A stretch of 64,000 nucleotides of DNA from Seiridium cupressi (GCA_036674765.1 JARVKI010000029.1:186001-250000); one strand, 5' to 3'. Counted from the stretch's first letter, positions 1 to 12,229 are shown. Numbers and translations are program-made. The notes: generated by a model not told the origin, from the sequence alone.

Positions 1-1295
1 CGAACGTCTTATTTCCTGGATCTGGCGCTTCTAGTTCACAATAGGCCCCGTCCCCAAGATGCCTTCACCGCCCGTGCAAAACGTGCGTGTTTCATCGTCT
101 CACGGGACCCTACCCGCTCTACAAATAAATGATCCCTCCAAATCAAGTGGCTCCATCTGAACTATATTCAGGGTATTGTAGTTGGTGGGTGCGCGTACAA
201 GATGCTCGCCATCTGCCATGGTTCCAGCTTTTGAGGTTCTCAAGGTCCCCAGATGCGAGATGAGCTCATAGTAGCCGCTACTCCCTCTGTGTCCATCACT
301 GCATCTACACTTTCTCCCATACACGCTCGTTTATCCTCTTTCCAGCGAACTTTTGCCTCTCGCTTTCGTGGATTGTGAAGTATAGCCAAAGACAATGGCC
401 CAGCACAACGACCGTATATATATGGTGTCGAGTCAGCCAGCACAGATATCCGCCCCAATAACCAATCACCTTCCTTCTCGTCCACATCCAAGCGATGATG
501 GACTCTGGAGGTCTGAATATGAACTACAGAAATATCACCGAAGGTCCTGCAAGTTGAGTCCTGTGGAATTGCAGTATAAGACTCTGCTAGCCCGCATGAT
601 GGCTAGTAACTACAGCACGCGGTCACCAGAGAAGCCCTCAAGCAGGGGGACTCTGACAGCAAGCGCAGCCAACAATTTCATCGAGGACGTGCCATTCTAG
701 GAAAATGTTGTATTGGACACGGACATGTCAAAGACGACGTGGGAGGGGGGGATGCACAGTATTGGGATCCGTACTACATGGGGAGCCCAGAGGCCGGCAC
801 GGGTTTGCAGGAGAGTTCCCCAGAGCCGATGGGCCAATGAGACCCTCAGGTGCATTCATTTGCATGGAGGAAACACGACGTTACGACATGCACTCGACAG
901 ATCGACTTGGGTTACATCAAATATAATCAATTCCACCTGCGTTTCTTTCCGGTGCCTCTATCCCCCTAACGCCTGCGCAAAGCACTACCTGGGCAAATGA
1001 CGTGACGCTCTGGAGGTCATGGCGCAAAATTGCCAACAAAAAAATGCCGGAGTGAAACATTATTTGGCTCATCACAATGCCCTCATCGTCCTCGGTGCCT
1101 ATATATGTAGCCACCGCTTCATCGTACCATTCCAAGTCGATATGCAGATTGCGGTCTTTAATCATTAAACATCGCGCCATAAATGCTGTTCATCGTGACG
1201 CAGCAATGGTCGGTGGGTATTTGACCAGCTAGCAACGTCTAGTCATGCCCCGAAACCATTGACGAGGTCTATAGGAAAGCGAAAGGGGAACACAT
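1..1295. other. No supportable gene; 3' flank of the Hsp40 gene
   Basis: Several open frames of 60-115 codons overlap here on both strands (for example 395-700 plus and 917-1180 minus), but none has a recognisable domain, a plausible intron pattern or support from neighbours. The last few hundred bases should contain the 3' UTR of the Hsp40 gene, which ends at 1296. The left edge may cut an unseen gene. Confidence 0.4.
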
Positions 1296-2733
1296 TTACT
1301 GGGACGCGCACTGGACGCGCTCGCCATGCGGGTGGCCGTCCTCGTCGTCTTCGTCCATGCCGCCAGCTCCACCAAACGCTTTCTGCTGTTGTTGGGCATC
1401 CATTTCTTCGAGATCGGCGGGCTCGGTCATGGCCTCGCTGGGAGGCACGGCCTGCAGAGTTGGCCCGGGCAGGATCTTACGGAGTTGCTCGAAGGCTTCC
1501 TCGTTTTCGGTCCATCCCTTCTCGGGGAACTTGACAGAGAACTGAATGTACATGTTTCCGAAGTCGTGATGTCTTGGCGATGGCATACCTTGGCCACGGA
1601 TCATCTTCACGGCGTCTGCGCAAATTGTTAGCATATATTGCACAAACAGACACAGTATGGGAGAGGCTTACCAGGCGCAATTGCTTCACCGGGGAAAATG
1701 TCGACGCTGAGCCATCTCTCGTCGAGGTGCTCAATGTAGATGGTACCACCAGCCAGGGCTTGTACGAGCTCGATCTCGCATCTGTACAGTAGATCGTCTT
1801 CCTTGCGTGTGAAACGGGGGTGAGGCTTCTGCTCAATCTCGAAGACGACATCACCAGCCTGAACGCCAGGAGACTGGTCGCCTTCGCCACGGAACTCAAC
1901 CTTGGTGCCGCTTCGCACACCGCGATCGACATGTACATGGAGAACCTTGCGGTCAACAATGGTCTTCTTGCCGTTGCAGCCCTTGCATCGATCCTTGTCC
2001 CTGATGGTCTCTCCTTCTCCGTTACAGTCGGGGCAGACAGTCTGGAATCTCTGGATCATGGGACCCATCTGGCGCATCATGGTCTTCATACCGTGGCCGT
2101 CGCAGCCGGCGCAACGCTTAACTGCGCCTTCTTTACCTCCGCGACCCTCGCACTTGGGGCAGATGATAGACCGCTGCAGGGCCAACTTGGAAACCTTGCC
2201 CCGGTAGACATCCTCGAGGGAAACCTTGTGAGTGTGGTGGATGGTTCGTGCCTTGGGCGGTCCGCGGTTCTGCATACCGCCGAACATGCCACCTAGACCA
2301 CCGCCGAAGGCGCCACCACCGCCACCGAAGAACTGGGCAAACAGATCCTCAGCAGCCATGCCACCGGCGCCGCCTGCACCACCCTCCAGGCCAGCCTCAC
2401 CATATTGATCGTAGACCTGGCGTTTTTGAGAGTCGGACAGGATCTCGTAGGCATGTGAAATCTCCTTGAATTTGTCCTCGGCAGCAGGGTTATGTGCGTT
2501 CTTGTCTGTCGCATACCGTGATTAGCATGGCTACAGAGACAGAAATCATGAGCTCGAGCTTACCTGGGTGGTACTTCAAAGCGTTGACCTTGTATGCCTT
2601 TTTGAGCTGGGCTTCGGTTGCGTCAGGCGCGACCTGTCGATTACAGAGTTAGTGCATGTTCCAATTACTGGTTGGTATCGGACGATGAGCTACATACACC
2701 GAGGGTGTCATAGTACTTGGTTTCCTTGACCAT
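1296..2733 (-). CDS. YDJ1: Class I Hsp40/DnaJ co-chaperone, Ydj1/Mas5 type
   Basis: Cytosolic co-chaperone that delivers unfolded clients to Hsp70, stimulates its ATPase and assists mitochondrial and ER import. Four exons: 2698-2733, 2564-2633, 1672-2505 and 1296-1615, giving 419 aa (yeast Ydj1 is about 409). Seen in order: a J domain with the HPD motif at about residues 34-36, a Gly/Phe-rich linker, a zinc-finger domain with four CxxCxGxG-type motifs (CPKCEGRG, CAGCDGHG, CPDCNGEG, CKGCNGKK), the C-terminal client-binding domains, and a CASQ terminus. CASQ is the CaaX box that is farnesylated in Ydj1 to tether it to ER and perinuclear membranes. The start MVKETKYYDTLG fits the family. The first exon is only 12 codons. 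Upstream lie a 37-bp tandem repeat and a heat-shock-like palindrome. Confidence 0.96.
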
Positions 2734-3167
2734 CTTGTCTAGGTGTCGGGATTTCTGAGTATTGACGAGTGTAAATTACTGTTCGGCTATGCAGGCGCAA
2801 AGGTCGAGGCTGGGGAGGGATATCGTCGCAGAGAAATGTAAGGCGGGTGGGAGATATCTTAACAAGAAGTAGAGTTAGTGGATGTGTGACAAGGTCTTGA
2901 GAGGTAGGACAGGCGAAAAGAAGGCGCGGCAGCGGCAGCGGCAGGTTCAAGTTGGCAACCAGGCGACCCAGAAAATAACAGAAAGGTATGGATATAAGTA
3001 GCATGGATGCAGATGCCCCACTGGTGCGCAAAGCAACCAACGTCTTAACCCCTCCAAGCGAAGTGGGAAGCCTAAGGAAAACTGCTCTTACAGCCTTGGG
3101 AATTTGAAAATGGCAACGTACCTGAGCGACTTGTTGAATGTGTCAGGGTGTGATGGACAGGCGGCGC

Positions 3168-3247
3168 AAGTCGCAACTAAAGGCGAGATGTGATTTGGTG
3201 CAGGAAGTCGCAACTAAAGGCGAGATGTGATTTGGTGCAGGAAGTCG
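3168..3247. repeat. 37-bp perfect tandem duplication in the Hsp40 upstream region
   Basis: A 37-bp unit starting aagtcgcaactaaaggcg occurs at 3168-3204 and again without mismatch at 3205-3241, followed by the first 6 bases of a third copy (3242-3247). Perfect identity points to a recent slippage or duplication event. It lies about 440 bp upstream of the Hsp40 start codon and has no coding interpretation. Confidence 0.95.
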
Positions 3248-3340
3248 TCAAAGGACTGGCCGGACGAGTCAGGGAGAAGATTTAGACCTTTTCTGCGACA
3301 AGGTGGAAATGGGAGGGACTCGCAAGCTGTCGTAGACTTG

Positions 3341-3352
3341 TAGAACGTTCTA
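3341..3352. promoter_or_regulatory. Candidate heat-shock element upstream of Hsp40
   Basis: The perfect 12-bp palindrome TAGAACGTTCTA contains the head-to-tail unit GAAnnTTC recognised by heat-shock factor. Only two of the usual three nGAAn units are perfect, and it lies about 610 bp upstream of the start codon. The assignment rests on the motif plus the nature of the downstream gene. Confidence 0.35.
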
Positions 3353-4900
3353 GGCTGGGATGAGGGAGACCACAGGAATATGGAGGTCAAATGTCGGAAC
3401 AGCAGCGTAAAAGACTCAGGATCGGGGATTCTGAGGTTTGTTCCTCTTATTATTGCTGAGCAATGCAACAAATGTCACTGTTTCCGCTTGTTCCTTCGTC
3501 TCACACCCCAAAGAAGGCTGAAAAATTCATGCGCCACGCCTCCCAATAGAAGCCGATGGAATCGTGGCTTTGAGAAGTATTGAGCAGGTAGCCTTGGCGG
3601 ATTCTGCGCGCCATTTTGGCTGACGATCAGCCTCATCTATACCTGTAGGTACCCCATCTCCGGGTCTCCAGTGCGCGATCAAGGGGTCCGGCCAGGGTCC
3701 AGCACGCAGTAGCCTTGGGCAGGGGATTACCGGGAAGCGCTGAAGCGGCACTATACTTGCCGCTTTCGTCGACCTTTCACCGTACCTATGCACGACCGAT
3801 AACTAATGCATACCACTCCTTTCCCATGGTCCATTGAATGGTTGTCGTTATCCTCACTACGAGACTTGAGCGACTCGACAGGGAATGAAAATCCACTCGA
3901 CAGGGATCGTCGTTAGCATGAGTAGATATGAACAAGCACTATATGTGATCTCACTATTCTGTGGGATAGATTTTGTTTAGCCGGACCTCGAGCCAGAGTT
4001 GCCATGACCATTAATAATAGTCTTTCATTGCTGTCAGCCCCGTATGTAGCCTGCTTTTTCTCGCATTGCCTTTCTGTGCCTTGAAAGATGGGTGCTTATT
4101 TGCAGTGGATCACAGGTGCGATGACTTCAGCATGCATGCTCTGTGTCCACTGTTCGTTCCTCTAGTCCGATGGCAAGATGCAGAAGGAAGCCTGAAAGTC
4201 CGAAAGCCTGCCTGTCTAAAGGGCTCTTTCTTAATGTAAATGGAGGAGATCCCCTGGCTTTTTGCGCTGCTCGTCTTGATCATGATGCTTGTTATATCTC
4301 AATAGCAGAGCGATATATACAGCTGATAGCCAGACACTCAAACACTGGTACTGCAGGGATATTATGGGATACCAGCTATATTGATCATTGACCACACCAA
4401 CAACCAAGGACGGCGAGTATCTGTATTTGCAGCTTGGTTGGATTAAAAAAGAATATTACAGGTCCGAAGATACATCAACTTATGAAAACAAACTCCTTTT
4501 GAAACACAGTTGGAATTGTGCCTAGATTCGTAAGTTAGATCTGTAATAACAGCAAGCAACCCCTGTCAAGTCGGCTGTCAAGTCTATGGTTGCTCAAGAG
4601 CTGTCAGTGTGGCGCAGCAAGCTTGAATTGACCATCAGCTTACCCATACACGAGGCAGTTCATCCAACTTAGCTCTGCATGCTCAATCGATTCGGTTTCG
4701 TTTCAAGATAGTACTCATTGGTTTGCTATTTGCTATTCCTGTTGTCATTGCCATTGCTGCCGGTCCACCAATTCGTCGCCCGGACTGTACCATCTGCGAC
4801 CTCTCAATCGCTGCCCACAGCTCGCCAACCACCGACCCTCCTATCCCGTTCGTTCCAGCACGCAGCGGTAGTCGCGCGGCCGAAACACACATAGCCCGCC

Positions 4901-6192
4901 ATGGCGCAAGTCCTGCAAGATCTGATCTACTCCTTCGGGAACTGCCTGAACTGCTTCCCCGGGTCGCCGTCGCTCAAGATCAACAGCCGCTCATTCAAAA
5001 TCCTGCGACTGCTGGGCGAGGGCGGCTTCTCCTACGTATACCTGGTGCAGGACACGTCGACGGCCGAGCTGTTCGCGCTCAAGAAGATCCGGTGCCCCTT
5101 CGGCGCCGAGTCGGTCCAGCAGGCCATGCGCGAGGTCGAGGCCTACAAGACGTTTGCGCACTCGCCCGGCATCATCCACAGCGTCGACTACTCCATTGCC
5201 TCGGAGCGCAGCGACCCGAGCTCCAAGACCGTGTACGTGCTGCTGCCGTACTACCGGAGGGGCAATCTGCAGGACATCATCAATGCGAACCTCGTCAATC
5301 ACACCAAGTTCCCGGAAAAGAAGCTCATGGCGCTGTTCCTGGGCGTGTGTAGGGCGATGAAGGAGATGCATCAGTACCAGGCGCCGGCGGGTGGGGAGCG
5401 CATGGAGATGGGCAACGCAAAGGCGGGAGAGGAAGACGTGATGGGGCCGGGCAAGAAGAAGGGCAAGGGGAGGAGGAATCAAGCAGTTGCAGCAGCTGAC
5501 GCCGATGACGAGACGGAACAGGCGAGACCTCTGATGGTTGATGAGCAGGTGGCCGCACCAGGGGAGAGGAGGTCATATGCTCATCGCGATATCAAGCCAG
5601 GTAAGCCTTGGGTTTGCATTAGTCGTATGACTAACAGGGGAGACTAACAAATTTGTTAGGAAATATCATGATCGACGATGATGGCTCAAATCCGATAATC
5701 ATGGATTTAGGGTCAGTAGCAACCTCACCGATACCAATCACGTCACGATCGCAGGCGATCGCCATGCAAGACACTGCCGCGGAACACAGTACGATGCCCT
5801 ACCGAGCTCCCGAGCTATTCGAGGTCAATACAGGTGTTGTCATCGATACAAAGGTAGATATCTGGTCTCTGGGCTGCACTCTATACGCCTGCCTAGTCGG
5901 CAAATCGCCCTTCGAGATGCGAAGCGACGAGACTGGCGGCAGCTTGAGCATGTGTGTACTGGGTGGCGACTGGAGATTCCCAGATGAGGGTCCCAAGGGC
6001 CAGAAGAAGGGCAAAGGGCCCGCAGGTGCAAACGCGGTTGGGAACAGCACCGTGGAAGAAGTCATCAGCGAGCGGATAAAAGAGGTGGTGCGGAAATGTC
6101 TGACGGTTGAGCCTGATCATAGACCGGATATTGACGAGTTAATAGCGATGACGGAGCAGGTTCTTGATGAGCTGCCCGAGGATAGTGCATAA
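4901..6192 (+). CDS. ENV7: Env7/STK16-like serine/threonine protein kinase (NAK family)
   Basis: Membrane-associated kinase; yeast Env7 acts at the vacuole in membrane fusion and human STK16 acts at the Golgi. Exons 4901-5600 and 5660-6192 (59-nt intron) encode 410 aa. The glycine loop GEGGFSYVYLV is at about 39-49, the ATP-binding lysine is in FALKKI (about K61), the catalytic loop HRDIKPGN has D230, and the metal-binding motif reads DLGS (D249) rather than DFG, as is typical of STK16/Env7. APE reads RAPELF. Two cysteines near the N terminus (GNCLNCFP, residues 14-20) sit where this family carries palmitoylated or acylated cysteines. A Lys-rich then acidic insert of about 60 residues precedes the HRD loop. 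The intron falls inside the P/G junction of the catalytic loop. Function is inferred from family. Confidence 0.9.
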
Positions 6193-6487
6193 ATGTGGTA
6201 GCGAGGGCTCGGTATTGAGCCAGTGTGTACCATATGGTCGGTTCGACTTGTATAAATGGCGTTATGGGCATTATACCTGGGTCCGAGGAATAGGATCAAA
6301 TGAAAATTTGGATCACGATCAAATAAGAACTTTTTAAGGCGCCTGACCCTCTTTGTTTCTGTATTTATATATTCATCTGTCATCCATTTCCTTCTTCGAA
6401 GGAGTTGGTTTGCCAGATGGCAACTGGTCCATCGTAGTCTATATGTACAGAAGGTAGATGAACAGCTGCCGAAAAGCGCACGTTGCG

Positions 6488-8140
6488 TCATGCGACTTGG
6501 TCTGCTGGAGTCCCGGCTGCCTCGGAGTCTGGCGCTAGAGTTTCTCCTTCTTCATCTCCGTACGGCTGGTCGATCTTTCGCAACTTCTCAGCGTTGTAGA
6601 AGAGATCATCCAACTCGGCTCTCGGAGCCTCAAGCCCTTTGACGTCCGTTGGTTGATACTGGATGCTAGACGACTCCCAGCGCTCATCGACAAACTGGAA
6701 GGCCGTTAGCTGCGAGTCCGCATTGTCGATCCCGACGACCAATCCTGCAGGCTTCTCAGGGTTGGGAACAATGTCCAGGCCCAGAACGTTGCCAGGCAGT
6801 TCCAATGTTTGGGTGAACGTGAGTTTATCGTCAACAAGACGGAACACGAAAACAGCCGGGACCCTATTCAGAATGTCAGTTAGCGCTCAAAGGGCCGAGC
6901 CTATCATCAAGACTCACCGTTCGCAAATGACCATTACCCACCCCCCTTCCGACGACACAAGCCGAGAAATGGCGACCTTGCTAGCCTCAGGGACGACCTT
7001 CAGGACATGGCCAAGCAAGTCCACCTTTTCTCTCAACACAGCTACTCGCCAATCCCAAACATAGAGCTCGTTATCTCCGCCACCGGAAACCAAAACGTCC
7101 GGCCGAGGAAGGCAGAGTGCGTTGATGAATGATCTGTGGCCTAGGCAGAAGTTTTCGATGACGTATGCTTGAGGCATACCGCGCGACACACGGATATGCT
7201 CGTCGCGATCTGCAGTCAGGATATACGGCTTGCCCTCCGCTGAGGCAACGGCGACAGCAGTAAGCATAGATACATGACCGATCAGGAGTTCATGCACAAA
7301 CGTCGGTGCTTCCTTCGTTTTTGGCTGTGGGTTGAGTTGCCGTTGACGCTCCTGGTCCACCAATGCTTTACGGTTGCGCTGAGAATGTACCGTCAAGCTA
7401 TTAGCACCTTTTGATGCCAAGTTTTGAGGTAGAGTCGCGACGTTGGGGACTTGGGGTTCTAAGCCCTCCGGTTCGCTGGAGGGAATGAGAGGTAGTGAGT
7501 AGACATCTCCGAACTTGTCAGCAACTAGAATGGTTCTGTCGTCTGCCGTCACGGCCAGGTCGCATGGCCGTTTTGGCATGGATCTAGGTAAATTTAGCAC
7601 AGTGCTTTCAGGACTCTGGGCCTCATGTAATGGTGCTTACCTCTGGCTGAGCTGTTTCAGTTGGCCCCTGCCATCATGCTCGAAAACCCATACAGCCTTG
7701 TCCGCGGCGGTCACGGCAACAACATGACTTCCGTTCGATGTCGTTCTCAGTAGGTTGACGTAAGGCTGATCCTGGCCCTTGTAATCGGAGGGCCTTGTGG
7801 CGTGTCTCCCCTTTCTGGTCTTTTTCTGGTCATTGCCATTGGCTTCGCCCTGTGCTGGTTCTTGCTCATCCCTCGAAGCCTCAACTACAGCGTGCACACC
7901 ATCACTCGTCTCGACCTTCCGCTTTTTGGCAGGTGACGAGCCCTCACCATCACCGATTATTTTAGAAGCGCCGTCTTCTGTGGAATTCCCACCGGAAAGA
8001 GATTTGCGTTGTGTTGCTGGATGTTCCCACGAGGCAAGCAATGATCCTTCAACCCCGAATGTAAACACGATAGTTCCTCTTGCAGCAACTATCATGCCAG
8101 TCTGACCTAATGCAGTGACACATTGGTAGGGCAGAGACAT
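6488..8140 (-). CDS. TRM82: tRNA (guanine-N7)-methyltransferase non-catalytic WD40 subunit Trm82
   Basis: Partner of Trm8 in forming m7G46 in tRNA; it stabilises the catalytic subunit and does not itself transfer methyl. Exons 7641-8140, 6918-7583 and 6488-6863 join in frame to 513 aa. Beta-propeller strands with WD-like signatures are visible, for example ILTADRDEHIRVSR, then SFINALCLPRPDVLVSGGGDNELYVWDW; the DRDEHIRVSR segment is highly characteristic of Trm82/WDR4. A basic, low-complexity insert (KKRKVE, KKTRKGRHATRPSDYKG) follows the first strands and could serve as a nuclear signal. The open frame extends upstream only to a TTG, so the ATG at 8140 (MSLPYQCV) is chosen. It is convergent with the kinase, about 295 bp apart. 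Confidence 0.93.
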
Positions 8141-11100
8141 GATGTACTGAGTATTGTATGTTGCCTTCAAGACGGTGACAAAATTCTGATCTCGTGTTTC
8201 AACAACCTCAGCCCCTGGATAACAACTGCCAAGATCACCCCCAGAGCTCGATTTCGAGTCTCAAGACACTTTACAATAAAGGAGGATAGTGCAGCAGTAA
8301 AAGATGAATTGTCGTGGTCGATATTACAGAAATGGTGTTCAACCCAACACAGCTCACAAGAATTTCTGCACAACTGAAGGTATTTGCAGAAAGTGGGGCT
8401 CTATTACTGCGTTGTTGCATTCCACAAAACTCAGCACGGATAGAAGCATATTAGCTATACAAACTTACGCCGACAAATTATGCGGTCAGAAGCATATAAA
8501 AATATTGTCACGAATAAGAGTCAAGTGACTGCATCATGAAAGAGCAATTGGCTCCAAGCTGGCACTCCCGCTCTTCTTGCAGCTAAATAACGCTCAAGAC
8601 TGTTCAGCCTGTGGTCAAAAGATTGACCACATCTCTGAGGTCAACTTGTTTCGTTAGCCCAGAGAACGCCTGAAGAATGTGCAATCAGTCAAGTGTAGAG
8701 TCAACCTTAACAATAGCGGTGGAATTTCGTGCTACTTGGAACCTAAGATTGAACAAACAAGCAGTCACTGTGATCCTTGTTAAAGACACAACCCGCGAGA
8801 TGTTGGGTACTTTTTTTTCTCGTGGGCTACAGCCAAGACATCAAGTCAGCTTTGCTTGTGCTTGCTCAATAAGAGGATTTGCCGCGAAACGCAGAGATAG
8901 TTCATTCCACGACGACTTAGATCATAAGGTTTTCAGGTATGGACCGTTCGGCTGTCAGGATGTCAAAGTCACGCGGCGAAAACGGTGATATGCCACGGCG
9001 TATTGTTGTATGGCACGCGTGATCCTTTCGGGGGCTTGGTTATGATGCACTGGAGATCTGCAGGGCTGAATGCGCTACGTATGTAGGCTCGAGCATAATT
9101 CTATGGGACCTCTTCTCGTCGATGGATGCTATTGGATCAAGTCTATACGAGTGGACGAATCATTGAAGTCGGGGATAGCCTATCTCGCTATTCCCGGTCG
9201 ACTGGACGAAGATGCAGGGTGCTGACAACCGTTCTGCCAACCCCAGGGTTTCGCTCATTGTCCTATCATGGCAACACAATATTCTCCATCCGTCCCCCAC
9301 AGTTTGAGATATTCCAAATTTGTACACTCCGCACGCTGCATTCACTTCACCCAGCAGGTACCCAGCCTGGCTGCATCTGAGTCAGCCTACGTATTGTTCG
9401 ACCCCAACGCCGACGGGTACCTTGTACGTCCTCCGCTGCCACTAGATCGCGGACTACAGCAACGGGTATCTCAACATACCTTGGCGTAACAAATCTGACG
9501 CTGACCTGGGATGAAGCCCGCATTTGCTGTTCGAACAGACTTTTTACCTAATGCTGTGCATTGAGCAATCTGCCGAAGCTGGGGCTACTTTCAAAGTGGA
9601 GAGATTCCAATATGGTGCCGGGGCAAACGATAGAAATTGGAGCAGACGCACACAGAATATCCGACTAGGTACGCCGCCGAACGGCAGGGAACATTATAAA
9701 ATAATATAATTGAAAGACCCTGTCGAGACACAATAGCAAAGTTCAATGTGACGAGCATTACTGCAGTTCTGCTGAGTAGATTTGTTCCTATTGGCGATAG
9801 TCTGCCATCCAGCACCTGCTGGGGTAGCAGACTATGAGCATGGCTGTTGATCGACCTCAGCTACCTATACTCGTTTGGTTGTCGAGGGACTTTGCATCAG
9901 GGGGCATAAAGCTCCTGGCGGGAACAACTCATCAAAACTGTCAGATACCCGTCTGAATCTAGACTCTACCTTTAGAGACATAGGGCCATTTGGCTAGCCT
10001 AGAAGAGGCGAGGAAATCATTCGTGAGAATTAAGTACTTACTATGTGAAGTAAGACAAAGCCAAGCATTATAACCATCGTCACCGAGCAAGGCGGTCTGG
10101 TGGCATCTGCCTTCATGCGGCGTACACTCGGTCGTCTCCGACACCAGACTCGACTGGGTTGGATGGAAGTAGACATTTTGTTAATTAAGCTTAATGTGAG
10201 TCCACCGTCTCCTATCACCGTAGGGTAGTATATTCTCCGAAGGATTTCGATACGAGGCTATCTTTAACAAGAATCGATAGCCCCAGCGCAGTAGCCAGGC
10301 TGCCTTCATCCCTGATGTCCCTCCTTTTCCTTTGCTATACATAGTATTCCACGAAGGACTATGCGATCTCAAGCCGATTTGAATTGAGATCTACGTATGA
10401 ACCTCGATTTGATGGATTTTCTCACCAGATAATAGATCTTGTACGGTCTCAAGGTGCTAGAATTTGGTTGCCAGTATCGCAGACACTTACTCCGGGGGCT
10501 TGCTGACGCCAGCCAATTTCCACAGTTCTGGTCGATCCTTGGCTGACCAGGGTTCCCGCTGCCCTATAGCAGCTCAGGCTGACCGCTCTGATAGGGCCAT
10601 TCTATTTTTGCCCGGCGACCGTTATTCTTGCTGGATCATGACTAAACAGCTCGCTAATGCCCCCGCCAATGGAAAGCGACGTCCAGCTGCGCGGCATACC
10701 GCGACGTCGCCGTTGCTCTTCTGTCTGGGCCCTGGGACGGTCAATTGCACCGTTTCAGGGTCGTGGTAACCCGGGTGTGGGGTTGATAGTTTCGTGCACT
10801 CCGGACGGCCAGCTCAGAGAACAAGCATGCATCACAAATGCATCGCGAGCTCTGCAACTGCGGATGGGCTGTGAGATCTTACATAACCCTCGACTTCATC
10901 CATCGTTCGGAAGAGCTTGTACTTCTGTTGGAGTGCATTGGTCATTTGTACTTTTGAACAGGCGAATCTTAGCTGCATGGCTCTTCTCATCTATTGGTCA
11001 ACTGTGTTTTAGAACAGTCGAGCCTTGGTTGTGTGGCACTTTTCCGACTTCTTCGGCAATTATATCAACACCTGGGACATCTCGCTGCCCACTCCAAACA

Positions 11101-11161
11101 CTTCCCGGATCCATTAGTCCCCACAAGGAAGAACGTACAACTCGGAAGTAGACCGCACACA
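8141..11161. other. Gene-poor interval of 3 kb
   Basis: The short open frames in this stretch (for example 8677-8988, 9126-9380, 10657-11151) lack domains, coherent composition or spliceable partners. A perfect 9-bp inverted repeat is at 8610-8631. No tRNA-type B box or other RNA gene was found. Some of it is presumably regulatory sequence for Trm82 and for the bZIP gene at 11162. Confidence 0.4.
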
Positions 11162-12229
11162 ATGCTTTGCACTTTTGGCGTCATGGAAAGAAAAGAAAGC
11201 ACCACCGGGACTGCACGGGGCAAGGCCTCGAAACCCAGGAACACGGAAGCGCGCAAGGAACAGAACAGGATAGCGTCTCGAGCCTACAGTATGTCACCCT
11301 GCACTTCCCCTTTGGGACAGCCGTGTGGCAGCTATGCACGCCGAAACCACCACTAAACACAATATGTCGCTGACTCTAGGAACCACTTAGGAGAAAAGCG
11401 GAAGCAGAAGCTAGCACTCCTGGACCAAATATTGAGTACTGAAGACGGAGACTCGTCGATATCACCAAGTGAAGGTGATGATAGTCAGGGAATTATGTCG
11501 GTCGCACCTAGTCGGCAAGCGTCGAGCAGTCCTATGCCGGTACCATCACACATGCTGGGGGCAGTACCAACGACAGCCTGGCCTTCCAATGGTCAGGCGT
11601 TGGCTGGCACCGGCGAGTTTGGAGCAGGCCACTTTGATGAGTTGTGGATGAGTGACTTGGAACCGAGCAGTGGCATGTTTGGACCGACTCACAACTTCGT
11701 AACGCCTTTTCATGCTGCCGATATCACTCCTCTGGAGAATTCGACGCAATTTCCACCAAGTTTGCCGGCAATGACAGCCCTTCATTCAATGCCGGTAGAT
11801 CCCACCCTTCCTACGCCTCATGCAGGCTCGTATACAGAACACGCAAGGAATACTCCAGGAACGGGACATGAGACGCCTTCGATTTACGATGAAACATTGT
11901 TCAACTCGAGTTCAGATTCTGCAATGGCAGCTGCACTCGAAAGCTTTTCTCGGCTAAATGCAGCCCAGCAACAGCAGGTCCTTGAGATCATATACAAGAG
12001 AAGAGGAATGCCTGGAGCTATGGAATTGGATCGAACGTGGGACATGCACGTTAATTACCCTGCCACGCCACCAGCAGGTAAGGCCAGCGCTTCACCAAGG
12101 AACGATATCAATTTGGGAAGACAAGCTGACATTGCTCCTAGACCAATATCTAGGCACCAATATCCATCACAACCGAGAAGCTTCAAAATGACCACTCCAC
12201 AGGCACCACCATTGAATTATAGACAGTAA
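11162..12229 (+). CDS. Small YAP/AP-1-like fungal bZIP transcription factor
   Basis: Putative DNA-binding regulator. Exon 1 is 11162-11288 and exon 2 is 11391-12229, with a 102-nt intron gtatgt...cttag. The nearer AG at 11378-11379 would place a stop three codons later, so the second AG is used and restores the conserved YREKRKQKL core. The product is 321 aa (314 if the second ATG at 11183 is used). The basic region NRIASRAYREKRKQKL carries the N-x7-R pattern and is followed by a short leucine-rich helix (LALLDQIL); a long zipper is not evident. The remainder is Ser/Pro/Thr-rich and presumably disordered, with a conserved-looking helix at about 250-275. The compact basic region next to a short zipper is typical of lineage-expanded fungal bZIPs, some of which regulate stress or secondary metabolism. 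No target genes are adjacent. Confidence 0.8.

Larger units (their letters stand above)
2734..4900. other. Divergent intergenic region between Hsp40 and kinase genes
   Basis: About 2.2 kb separate the two divergent starts. The Hsp40 side holds the 37-bp tandem repeat (3168-3247) and a palindromic heat-shock-like element (3341-3352). Short open frames, including 4723-5352 which runs into the kinase in another frame, show no protein-like features. No RNA gene was recognised. Confidence 0.5.

Noticed and set aside
1820..2296. 158-codon plus-strand ORF opposite the Hsp40 gene
   Set aside because: It lies antisense to the conserved zinc-finger region; no domain, and its openness follows from the codon usage of the real gene.
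4723..5352. 209-codon plus-strand ORF overlapping the kinase
   Set aside because: It starts upstream but runs in another frame across the conserved kinase N-lobe; Arg/Pro-rich chance translation of GC-rich codons.
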